From Brasenia schreberi (Eukaryota > Streptophyta > Magnoliopsida > Nymphaeales > Cabombaceae), in NCBI GenBank assembly GCA_036023115.1, contig JAYKKT010000076.1, positions 7,258,001 through 7,322,000 of the forward strand: a stretch of DNA of 64,000 nucleotides, read 5' to 3'. Under the pieces are notes generated by a model. That model ran no database searches. It was not told where the DNA came from and worked only from the letters and a program-made list of their open reading frames with translations. Positions within the stretch are counted from its first letter, which is position 1. Each line of letters opens with the position of its first letter. Shown in pieces: positions 32,308-42,100 of the stretch. Made by a program: the position numbers and the translations under genes.

Positions 32308-32539
32308 GTAGTGGTAAATGTTCAAACCTCATCTGTGATCAAATTTATTTTATCAATTCAACTATTCGATTTTTACGAAAAAAGGTTGTTAAGGTGATAA
32401 AATAAAATTTATTTTATTGTAAAGTACAAAAGTACGATCGTAATTTTAATTTAAATCTCTATCATTGATCATACCAATCAAATGACGAAGATGCTTAAGA
32501 ATCTTTGAGCATGAATTGGGTTTGAGCATTTACGACTAC
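32308..32539. mobile_element. Foldback (MITE-like) unit B-1
   Basis: Ends GTAGTGGTAAATGTTCAAAC and GGGTTTGAGCATTTACGACT; counterpart of A-1. Confidence 0.72.
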
Positions 32540-32702
32540 TTATATATACTTGGTTTGCTAGGTATCCAAAAACTTCTCAACCATTCGATTTAAAATTTAG
32601 ATGGTTGATACTTTAATTTAAAAAGTGAAAGGTACGCCTTATTTTTTTAAAGTATACTTCATTCAAAAAGCAACTTTATATATAGAAACACATATAGAGA
32701 AA

Positions 32703-32945
32703 GTGATAATTCCTTAAATCCTATTCATGATCAAATCTATTTTATCATCTCAATAGTTTGATGTTTGGCATGAATGATTGAGGTGATAAAGTAAAAAGTA
32801 TTTAATGCACTTAGTACATTAAATGTGAAGTAAAAGAGTATAACGATACTTTTAATTCAAATCTTTAGGGTTGATCATTGCAATCAAATGGTGAAGATAT
32901 TTAATTAGATTTTAGTACATATGGGATTTGGGTATTTATCATTAC
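32703..32945. mobile_element. Foldback (MITE-like) unit B-2
   Basis: Ends GTGATAATTCCTTAAATCCT and TTTGGGTATTTATCATTAC; counterpart of A-2. Confidence 0.62.
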
Positions 32946-33031
32946 CTCTACACACATATCTATCTATAATTTATATATATACTGAGGTAGCGGTAAATGC
33001 TCAAACTTTACCCATGCTGAAATGTACTCAA

Positions 33032-33885
33032 TAGTGTTGTGTGTATCTGTTCATATCGTATGATAGGGACCGATATGTATCATATCGAAAGATATTTACA
33101 ATACAGGGTATATATCGTGTCATGTAGGTGTATTGTGTCGTATCGTGCGATATTGTTTATATCATACAATATAGCTCATATCACATGTATTGAATGATAA
33201 GAATGATATGGGTCCTTATGCATGAGTTGAACCTCATTTTTCATGATTTTTACCACTTTAACTTGGAAATAATGATTGAGGATATCAAGAATCAGCAAGT
33301 TCCAAGGGTTGCGAGTCTCAATCATAGAGTTATAAATAAAAATAATTTTGATTTAAGTGTTGAGGCTTTCTAAGTATACAATTAATATTTATAGAGTTCC
33401 CAAGCCGTGATTTGTTAGAATTCCAAGGGTAATAGTTATTACCTCCTAGAGTCTTAAGCATAAATTTATTAGTTGTGTTACAATTCCAAGGATAATAGTT
33501 ATTACCTCTTAGAGTCCCAAGGATAGATTTATTAATTGTTAAAATTCTAAGAGTAGGAATTATTACCTGTTAGAGTTCCAAGCACAAATTTATTAACTAT
33601 TAAAATTCCAAGGATATAAATTATTACCTATTAGAGTTCCAAGAAAATTATTGTGCTCTTGATACCTTATTAAATAATATAAATAAGTGAAATGATGTAC
33701 TATTATTTTGATACAATTTTCAAACTTATCCTTACTTATTTTGGTTTATAATAATCATTTAGATTTTTTTCATGTATTTATTTATTTTTTAATTTGTATA
33801 CTATTTTTTAATAAAAAAATTACGATACGATACACTTGCCTCATAGAGAAAAATGACACACGGTATGATATGGTAAACAACACTA
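33032..33885. mobile_element. Non-autonomous hAT element, 8-bp TSD
   Basis: The ends are TAGTGTTGT on the left and ACAACACTA on the right, a perfect 9-bp inverted repeat, with similar CATATCRTA wording just inside both. The element is flanked by GTACTCAA at 33024-33031 and 33886-33893. Repeat A has the uninterrupted target (TGTACTCAAACATTTTC near 23778), so the insertion is confirmed by an empty site. An 8-bp duplication and these termini fit the hAT superfamily. The 854 bp include a series of CCAAGG...TTATTACCT...TAGAG repeats (33410-33640) and no transposase. Confidence 0.9.
33410..33645 (+). repeat. Short tandem repeats inside the hAT element
   Basis: A unit of about 60 bp built on TTCCAAG, GGTAATAGTTATTACCT and AGAGTCCCAAG, then TTTATTA, recurs about four times with substitutions. 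Confidence 0.75.
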
Positions 33886-34081
33886 GTACTCAAATATTTC
33901 CATTGATCAATTGACATGATCAATGCTGGAAATTTGAATTAAAAGTACACGTATACTTTTGTACACCTCAACTGTTCATCTCAAAGATCGAACTGTTGAA
34001 ATGATAAAGCAGATTTGATCATAGATAGAGTTTAAGCATTTATCACTACATATATTTAATGTATATGTATGTATATATAGA

Positions 34082-34328
34082 ACGTGGTAAATACACACAC
34101 CTGTCTATGTTTAAATCCACTTAAATATTTCCGCAGTTCGATTGAAAAGATCAATTGTGAAGATTTCAATTTAAAAAATGAAAAGTATCATGGTACCTTT
34201 TGTACTTTGCTTTTAATGCAAATAGTGCATTAAAAACTTTTTAAATTTAAATCTATCGTTATCATACCGATCAAACAACAGAGATGTTTAAGTGAATTTA
34301 AGCATAAATGGGTGTGTGCATGGATTAT
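34082..34328. mobile_element. Foldback (MITE-like) unit B-4
   Basis: Counterpart of A-4, with ends GTGGTAAATACACACACCTG and GGGTGTGTGCATGGATTAT. Confidence 0.6.
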
Positions 34329-35197
34329 TTTCTCTCTCCTCCCCCCTTGTCCCCACTCTCATCCTCGTTACTCCCTTATAACCCATTCATATGAGAAAAA
34401 ATGATAATCTCAAATTTCTCTCTGTTAATAATGGTCGTCACCTATTTGCTCTAATTGTGCGAGTATCTATCATTTTTGTTTAATCAACCACGATCGCTCG
34501 AGTCGGTTATAGAGGGATAATGATCTGCATTTAGGGGTTTGAGGCTTATCCACCTAAAATCCTAAGTAGTAAGGGCGTTTCGATCCTCCTATTAGGTGGC
34601 CAGTTGCTTGGGAACATTGAAGCAATAACATTCATCTTGTTTATGCCTTCACCATGAGCTACCTCTTTGAAGTGCACAATGTTGCTAAATACTGATGGTG
34701 ATTTTGCGGTTTCTGTTGTGGCATCTTCCTTCTTATCATGGCAGATAGTTGTTCAGGTTGATGCATTCTTTACACAAAATAGTTGAGGTTACTTATTATT
34801 TCTGAACATGTTTGCCATGTAGTTGTTGTACCTGTCTAGGCTTATGCGTTCTTACACAGAATGGCCAATGCCAAGTATTGGTGAATGTTGACTATTTGCT
34901 AACGTAGTAGGAAAACCTTTGTTTTACTTCCTTTTCTCGCTACCAACAGCATGTTTAGCTATAGTGAATATGGTCTTTTATAAAGATTCCTGGTTCCTTT
35001 GTTTCCAATGGTTTCGTTTGTTGTAAATGGAAATTGAATGTCTTTTTGTATGAAATTGCTACTGTTGTTTTCATATTATGGATGATTAGTAATTTGCATG
35101 TCCTTTTGACAATATTGTGAGTAGCGATGCATATCGCTTGTGGCTTTCCTTATTGGCATATCATATTTGTATTGTAGTTTTGTTTTTTTTGTCCTTA

Positions 35198-35865
35198 AAC
35201 AACAACAACTAAGCCTTTTCCCATACTAGATGGGGTCGACTACATGGATTCTTTGTTTCCATGGAGCTCTATCATGTACCATGTTAGCAGTTAACTCACA
35301 ATAAGCTAGATCATTCTTTATTGTTTCTATCCAACACTTTTGTGGTCGTCCTCTATCTCTTTTAATACTTTCAAAATCTAGTTTTTCATACCTTCTTACA
35401 TGTTCTTCTTTTGATCTTCTTTCTATATGTCCAAACCATCTTAAATGATATTTTCTCATTTTATCCTCTATGTATACGATCTTTTCTTGTATGATCACTC
35501 ATCCATCTCAACATCTTCATTTCTATGAGAGACATTTTTATACATGTTGATGATTAACTGCCCAACACTCAGAACCATAAAACATGATAGATCTAATTAC
35601 TGTTGTATAATATTTACCTTTTAACTTTAATGGTATTTTCTTATCACAAAGAATATCTTATGCTCCTCTCCATTTTAACCAACCAGCATTAATTTTATGC
35701 GTAACATCTCAATAAATTCTTTCATCACTCGTAAAAATTGACCCTAAGTATTTAAAACTTTCTTTTTGAGGATGCAATATGTGCCAATTTTAATTTCTAT
35801 GTCCTTTGAAGTAACGAAATGATCAAACTTACATTCCATATATTATGTCTTTGTTCTACTAAGTC
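35198..35865 (-). mobile_element. RTE-clade LINE copy 8, 5'-truncated
   Basis: Antisense copy starting with (AAC)n and AAGCCTTTTCCCATACTAGA and ending at CTACTAAGTC within the post-catalytic region. The frame 35226-35498 keeps EDKMRKYHLRWFGHIERRSK. The left flank is repeat B, while the right flank is the direct repeat shared with 31648, so no TSD can be defined. Confidence 0.88.
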
Positions 35866-35985
35866 TGAAGTTCTCATGGAAAGAAAATTAACAAACAAAT
35901 AATTAAAATTAATTCTTGACATAAACATTTGATCAAAATATAACATTCAAAGGAATAAGTACATGATGAAAATATATCCATTTTC
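35866..35985 (+). repeat. Direct repeat matching 31648-31770
   Basis: GAAGTTCTCATGGAAAG, then AATTCTTGACATAAACAT and TCAAAATATAACA, with few differences from the left copy. The pair encloses about 4.1 kb. Confidence 0.8.
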
Positions 35986-36239
35986 ATAAACAAATAATGA
36001 ACAACTAATTAAAACTATGAAACAAATAAGTATGTGAAACAAGTTAAGGTAAAAGCATTGAAGTAAACTTTGTAAACTTGATCAAACATAAACAAAACAA
36101 GTAGTACTATATTACTTAGTTACATGAAACCAACTAAAAGATTCATATAACATCCCAGATGACATATCAAGTTAATTTACAACCCAACCAATCACTAAAC
36201 AACATAATATGGATCAACTAAATAATTAATGCAATCTTC

Positions 36240-37820
36240 TTCTTCATTATCAGTCATCTCCATCATCATCAAGAAGATCATCACTAACATCCTCATGTTG
36301 CTCATCATTCTGCTATTTACCTCCTAAGTTGATCCACTTAACATCTTCCTCAATGAGGGCATCCTCTTCTATCCATTCTTCTAAAGCCTCAACGTTTTTG
36401 AGACCTATTAGATCAAGTTGCTTCATAAATAGGTTGATGCATGAGGTCATTCCATCTCCTATCAACCATTCTCGAGAAGGGCATATACTCTCTTTTTGTC
36501 CATCAAGTTTTCTCTAACAACCTCTCTCCCACTGCCTAGGGCTTGGTAAAAATAACCAATAGATGGTTTGTCCTCACTATTAGTTAACAAGACCTTTATT
36601 AGTTGAAACATGATTCTCAAATATCTAACACATGACTACCAAAACTTACTCTTAAGGACCTTCACAGGAACTTCCCCTACAAATGTGTTCCTTCTATTTT
36701 GTAGCAACTCATCAATTTTATCCCATTCATCCAAACCAAACATCTGTTTTAGATCTTGTCTATACTTCACAATGTTGTGAATAGCTAAAAATTAGTTACA
36801 AACCAAATTGTAGCGGTTCAAATAAGTTCCTTCTTACCAGTACACCTCCTCCTCATAGCCAAGACAAAAGGATGATTGTATGAACTTGGCAACAATTAAT
36901 TGATGCCTTTGAATCATCCAGTCACTAACATCCTTCAATATCAGATTGAGGCAAAGTATTGGTGACCATTGGAATGTACTACACTAATCAACTAACTCCT
37001 TACATACTGATTTACAATTGGTTGCATTATCAATAACAATCTAGACCACGTTTTTCACACGAACTTCTCAACCACTTTCTCAAACTCTAGTTTTAATGCC
37101 TCTGCAGTATGACGTTGGTATGATGAATCAAGAGACTTCACCTTTTGGATGATATACAAGGAAGTTTAATAATGACCTTTCTCATCTATCTTTCCATCTA
37201 TTTGCCATGATAGTGCAACCATCTCCACGACTCCCTCAAAACTGCATAATACTGCTCCACCTCCTCAATTGTTTTACCCAATAGTTTCCCCCTCAATGCA
37301 TGGTAGGAGGGATTTTTGTCTCCATGTCCAATGCTGGCAATCGATTTTGGCATAGTCTGAATCATTTAAAAGGAATGTGTGCATCATATAATCATCTCCT
37401 GACTACAAGATTTACTTGCTCTATCAGATACATTGAAGTCATAGCAGGATGAATTCTAGGCTGAGAACCAAGTTCACAACTAGGAGGGAAAAAACCCACT
37501 AATGCCACTACCACCTACCATGTTCAGCCCTTGTTGAGAGCTTTTCCCCATGCCTCTCCCTCTTTTGTAGTTTTACTCCTCGATCACTCTTCTAAAACCC
37601 TCTTTCCTCTATTACTGCTTGTTTGAAATTGCCATTTCATGGACTCGGCTACTTTATGAACTTTGCTAGTACAGGGAGCAACATTTTGGTGGGTTCCTGC
37701 TAAATGTTGCTTCGATCGCGAGATACGACCTTAGATGTTCCTTTCACAAATAACATATATAACTTCCAATCCATTCCTTATTGTCTTACACCATTGCCAT
37801 GCCAGATCACTTGAATGACT
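36240..37820 (-). pseudogene. hAT transposase relic 2
   Basis: On the minus strand, in order: a BED-type finger near 37815-37640 (GLEVICYLCERNI, then RISRSKQHLAGTHQNVAPC), a YHALRGKLLGKTIEEVE block near 37300-37240, a DSSYQRHTAEALKLEFEKVV block near 37140-37080, and an LILKDVSDWMIQ-like segment near 36940-36900. A DLKQMFGLDEWDKI block near 36770-36710, a C-terminal region near 36560-36400, and an acidic D/E-rich tail near 36300-36250 follow. Frames change repeatedly and stops are common. This is the DUF659-type hAT layout, and the relic is unable to transpose. Confidence 0.75.
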
Positions 37821-38203
37821 AGATGAACTTGACTAGATGAATTAGATGATGATTGATTTTACCAGCCATCTTGAAAAAGGACTAGTAGACATACTTCAAA
37901 CTGGAAAATGGACCTCGACAATGCTGTAAATCAAGACAAATATAATGGAAATGAAGCACAAACATGCTGAAATTGCCCAAAAAAGCCACAAAAGCTCCCC
38001 CCAATGCGATCAAAATGCTTAGAAGGGTGGAAAAGTTTGGCCTTAAGGTCCAGCCTGGGGAAAAAATTGGAATTGAAACCCATTTTGGGGTCTAGAAGGG
38101 GCATATTGCTCATTATGTGTGATACTAGCAATATGGTGGTTTCTCCCGATATGATACATGTGGCTATGCATCGTTTGTTATGCATGACTCCCTAACAACA
38201 CTG
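37821..38203 (-). other. 5' flank and terminus of hAT relic 2
   Basis: Non-coding stretch upstream of the BED region. Its right edge reads CCTAACAACACTG, i.e. CAGTGTTGTTAGG on the minus strand, a typical hAT terminus, and repeat C sequence begins immediately after (CCTTTGAAGATATATG). The partner terminus near 36 kb was not found. Confidence 0.6.
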
Positions 38204-38363
38204 CCTTTGAAGATATATGCAATTTGTATGTTTTGTGAAAATGTATATAGCGGTTGTTTTCTGTGTAACTTGTATGTCGTTTTGAAGATGAATGTAATTT
38301 GTATGATTTTTGTGCGTGTATACACGCATACATACACACACATATATGTCATTTTCCATTTAC

Positions 38364-38404
<41 letters not shown>

Positions 38405-38660
38405 TGTTTCCCTGTTTTCTTTCTTTTGGACATTTTCCATTTGAAGTGTTATTTCTGTTTATGTTTTCCTTTAATATAGGCAGTCGTTTGAGATATAGTT
38501 ACATCGAACCAGTCAGTCTCACAACCATTAGAAAAAGAAAATCTCGGAGTGGTTTTTCCAAAATCCCACAAGTTCACAACTTTGTGTCGGCTTGGATCCT
38601 GTCCTCCCTTCGTGAAATCTGGCCAGTTCTCCGTAGCAAACAAGCAAGAATTTGACTTCC
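38204..38660 (-). repeat. Repeat C, partial inverted copy of repeats A/B
   Basis: Read on the minus strand it follows repeat B from ACACAAAGTTGTGAACTTGT through AATGGTTGTGAG, ATATCTCAAAC, ATTAAAGG, AATAACACTTCA and ATATCTTCAAAGG, with substantial divergence. hAT relic 2 cuts it off at 38204. It forms the immediate 5' flank of RPB8. Open frames across it are not conserved as proteins. Confidence 0.7.
38365..38401. repeat. (TA)n microsatellite
   Basis: About 18 TA units, within repeat C at the position where repeats A and B have shorter TA runs. Confidence 0.97.
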
Positions 38661-39015
38661 CTTTTCCTAAGAAATTCAAAGGGCATTTCTTTCATCTCCA
38701 TTTCGGAAAAGGGCACTGTTTTGCGTTTCTGACCCACCTTATTAGCATCACAAAAATATGTCTTTATACCAATAGTGCGCTTTCCTGTTTTCTTTGGAAA
38801 ACTTCTGGATGTTATGATTCATTTTTCATATCTTTATTTGTTCCTTTTCTTGGTTTTTTTGGGTAAAGGAGTACTGGTCACCGTGATTGATTTTTGAGAT
38901 GTTAATTGATGGGTTACTTTTGTACGTAATTATGTGAGCTTTTATCTAGGTGGTGAACTCTCTGTTACTCCTTTCTTGATGGTTGCTGATTTTGTTTTGT
39001 TTTTCCTTGTTGCAG
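38661..39015 (+). promoter_or_regulatory. Probable RPB8 upstream region and 5' leader intron
   Basis: Single-copy-looking sequence between repeat C and the start codon. A pyrimidine-rich tract TTTTTCCTTGTTGCAG ends at 39015 and is a good splice acceptor, so the 5' untranslated leader is probably interrupted by an intron here, with exon sequence from 39016. The transcription start and upstream donor could not be fixed, and no clear TATA box was seen. Confidence 0.4.
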
Positions 39016-39077
39016 TTTCAATGTGTTAGTGTTCTTAGGAGGTGATAAGTAACCTAGCAAATCCTTTCCTGTAAGTG

Positions 39078-39150
39078 ATGGCGGGCAAAGTTTTCGAGGA
39101 TATCTTTACCCTGACTAGGATCGACCCAGATGGAAAGAAGTTTGATAAAG
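39078..39150 (+). CDS. NRPB8: RPB8 exon 1 (coding part)
   Basis: ATG at 39078 followed by 24 codons and one phase-1 base; donor AAG|GTGATT. The start is chosen because [10 protein letters not shown] matches the N-terminus of plant RPB8. Confidence 0.92.
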
Positions 39151-42100
39151 GTGATTTTTGTGTTATTTAATGCAACTCCAACAAAACTCTTTCCTACTGA
39201 AATGCAGTGATCCACAGAAGAAATGATGCAATTTTGTTTATCCCAGCATGTCATGTAACAATCTTCCATGAAGGATTCTAAATTAATAATTTGTGGCAGA
39301 GTAACCTTTTCTAGCTTGCATTGGAACTCATTTATTGAAGTGGGATACTTTTTGAACTTGTTTCCATTAGGTCTCTGATTCCTCCAAAGGCATAGGGGAA
39401 CACTTTGAAAGGAAACAGTAAAGCATGATCTTGATTTTTAGTGATTTTGTAAATATCGTATCGGGCCCAGTATGTAGGCACGGGGCACCCAATACATCAT
39501 AAACATACCTTTAACTTTTTTATTTAATGTAGAAATGTTTTAAGAATCAGCTCCTTTTGAACTTTTTCTCTAAAGAATACCTTCAAATATTTGTACTAAA
39601 TGAATATAACAGGTGGTCATGAAGGTACAGCTACATTACGGCGAGCCTCATAGGCCTAGAAACCTGCACCCTCTAGTGTTGCTGCAGCATGCCTAGGAGG
39701 CCTAACAACAGACCTATTGGTATTTTTTATTCAGATTTTACAATGCATACCAGAACTTTTAAATGTATACCTCAAAAATATTATATAATATGGTGCACAT
39801 TTCCCTAAAGTGTGATACTACACAGTCACACACATGCTAAATAAGCCATACAATTGATACCTTACACTAAATAAGCCAAACGATCAAAGTACCGATATAT
39901 GATATTCTCGTAAGTGTTGTATGAAAGGATACTATATTTATAACATTGATTTTGGAGTTAAATGCTGACATAACATGGGATTGACCGTAATGTGACAAAT
40001 TGTCCATGTTGTGTATCTCACTTAGTGTTGTTATAAGGCTCGGTTTTGGTTTTGGTTTTGGTTTTGGTGGAGGGCCTTTAGTCTTGGAAATATGATTAAT
40101 TTGGTTTGTCCTTGTCTCAGATTCTTGGAGTTGATGATTACTATCTGTGGTTTTCACAACTCAAGGGTTTTAACTTGATGTTGGTTCCAGTGGAAAACAT
40201 TATCTGGTTCTCATAACTCAGTAGTCTTAACTTGAAGTTAGTTCAAGTGCTTATACTGTTTTACTGCTTTCCGCTTTAACTGATGTTCATCTGTTGATTG
40301 TCAGTTTCTCGAATAGAGAAGCTCGAAGCGAGCAATTTGATATGTATATGCCACTTGATGTAAATACGGAAATTTATCCTCCTAAAGTTGATGAAAAATT
40401 TACGATGGCTCTGGCAACTACTCTAAATTTGGATGGAAGTGCTGATAGCGGCTATTTTATGCAGGTAATTGACATGTTGACTGTTTATCTTATAACATAG
40501 CATGGGTATATGTGGTTCTGGTTGTTCATGTATGAAGTTTCTATTGCTATATTAAGGTTGAGGTTAGCGATATGTAAGGCTGTTTTACTTTTTAAACTTG
40601 ATTTATAACATAAAACATTTAAATCTAGTGAAAAGTTTTCCTGCTCATTGTGATATGTCATGCTTGGATGAGGATTGCTAAAATCATGACATACTGTACG
40701 CCCTTCCTGTATGATAGGCTTCAACATGTGATCCATGTACGCATTCAACTATTCTTATAATGATGAGACATGCTGAAGTTACATCACATGTCATAGGTTC
40801 CAATGATCCAAGCATGTACAGTAATTATTTTGGAAGTGGAAATTTGTGTTTATTCACTTTGCCTCTACTAAATGTTGTAATGAAGTGGTGCATACTTTCC
40901 ATGTCCTCAAATGTTGTTTCTATTAGAGTTTAAATATTTCATATTCAACAAGCCCTTGTACTTCTTGAGGCAAGTATATAGAGTACAATTTGGTGCTTGA
41001 ATTGATTCTGGAATAACTTCTGTGATGTATTAAGGGACTAGAGAACATTATCAGTTTCTTGTTGATGCTTCTACCCAAATTTACTGGATGTGAAATATCC
41101 CTTTAGAGTAGTGGTCGCTGTCCTTGTACATGATGCCTGACAGAATTTTTAGGATTATAGTTTAACCAACAGCTCTAGATGTTGATATTTTCTGTGTCCT
41201 CCATATAACAATTTGCAATCTATGAATCCAAACTTGGGATATGTTCTCTGGAGTGGTGGTCGCCGTCTTAAATCATGGTGGAGAACACTAGGATTATGTT
41301 TTTAAACATCCAGATCTTGACTTTTGTTTTCTTTTTGCTAAACTACATGTTCTATGTCAATTGAAGAGCAGCTGAAACTCATTGCTTGGGAAAACAAGAA
41401 AATTTGAAATATTTCATGCTCTAAATTAATAGGTAATTAGTAAATTGGTTTATGGATTAAGTTAAGGGACCATAAAATATTACCTGATATTGTTTTGAGG
41501 CCCCTAGAACAATTTTCTATCTGATACATGCGTCCATAAGAGACGTTCAAAGTACAGTGGTCAGTATCCTCGTATCTGGTAGACAACTTCAGGATTTGTG
41601 TCAAAGTTAACCGAGTCATGGTTTTTCACTCTTCTTTTCTTAGTGGAATCAAGTTATCTGTTGTAATGTAAACTAAGATGCATATGTACCTAAGCACGAC
41701 AAAGTGAAATATTATATTGTTGATTACAAAATATATACATAAAAGGATGTTCTTTTTGCTAGAAACCGTTGGCTTAGCACGTGGATATTCTTGATATAGT
41801 TATAAGTATCTAAGTTTAAAACTTGCTGAATAGGCATAGTGAGTGGGGGCTATATTGATCCTTAGTCACCATTGAGATCAATTTTCAGTCATATTAGCAC
41901 TTAACTCAGAAAGTAAGAAAATAATCTTCAGTCACAATTTCAGCGATATTTTCTTGTTACACAAAATAAGATCTACCTCTATTTTAGCTGACCTTGTTAA
42001 ATCTACATTTGACATCTCTGTCAATTCTTCCGATCTTTTTAAAGCATTGGTCCTATGTACATAAAGTGGTCTTTCTTGAAGACGTACTGCATGCCAATTT

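Larger units (their letters stand above)
32987..34049. mobile_element. Foldback (MITE-like) unit B-3, interrupted
   Basis: Begins GTAGCGGTAAATGCTCAAAC and ends AGTTTAAGCATTTATCACTA; counterpart of A-3. The hAT element at 33032-33885 is inserted inside it. Confidence 0.68.
31955..35197 (+). repeat. Repeat B
   Basis: A direct second copy of repeat A, uninterrupted at the point where A carries the 5S/LINE block. Length is 3243 bp, or about 2.38 kb after removing the 854-bp hAT element and its duplicated 8 bp. Order: conserved leader (ACTCGTCAAAGCCTATGAAC), CTTTGTATTAAAGGGAAAC-like segment, four foldback units, then a GC-moderate tract to GTCCTTAAA. No convincing protein frame. The element class is unknown. 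Confidence 0.88.

Noticed and set aside
35800..38211. CCTTTGAA at 35806 as the matching TSD for the hAT terminus at 38203
   Set aside because: The left copy is ordinary LINE copy 8 sequence (GTCCTTTGAAGTAAC equals GTCCTCTGAGGTCAC in copy 6), so the match is coincidental.
38180..38737. Overlapping frames of 70-118 codons next to RPB8
   Set aside because: They run through a (TA)n microsatellite and repeat C; the frames are not conserved in repeats A and B.
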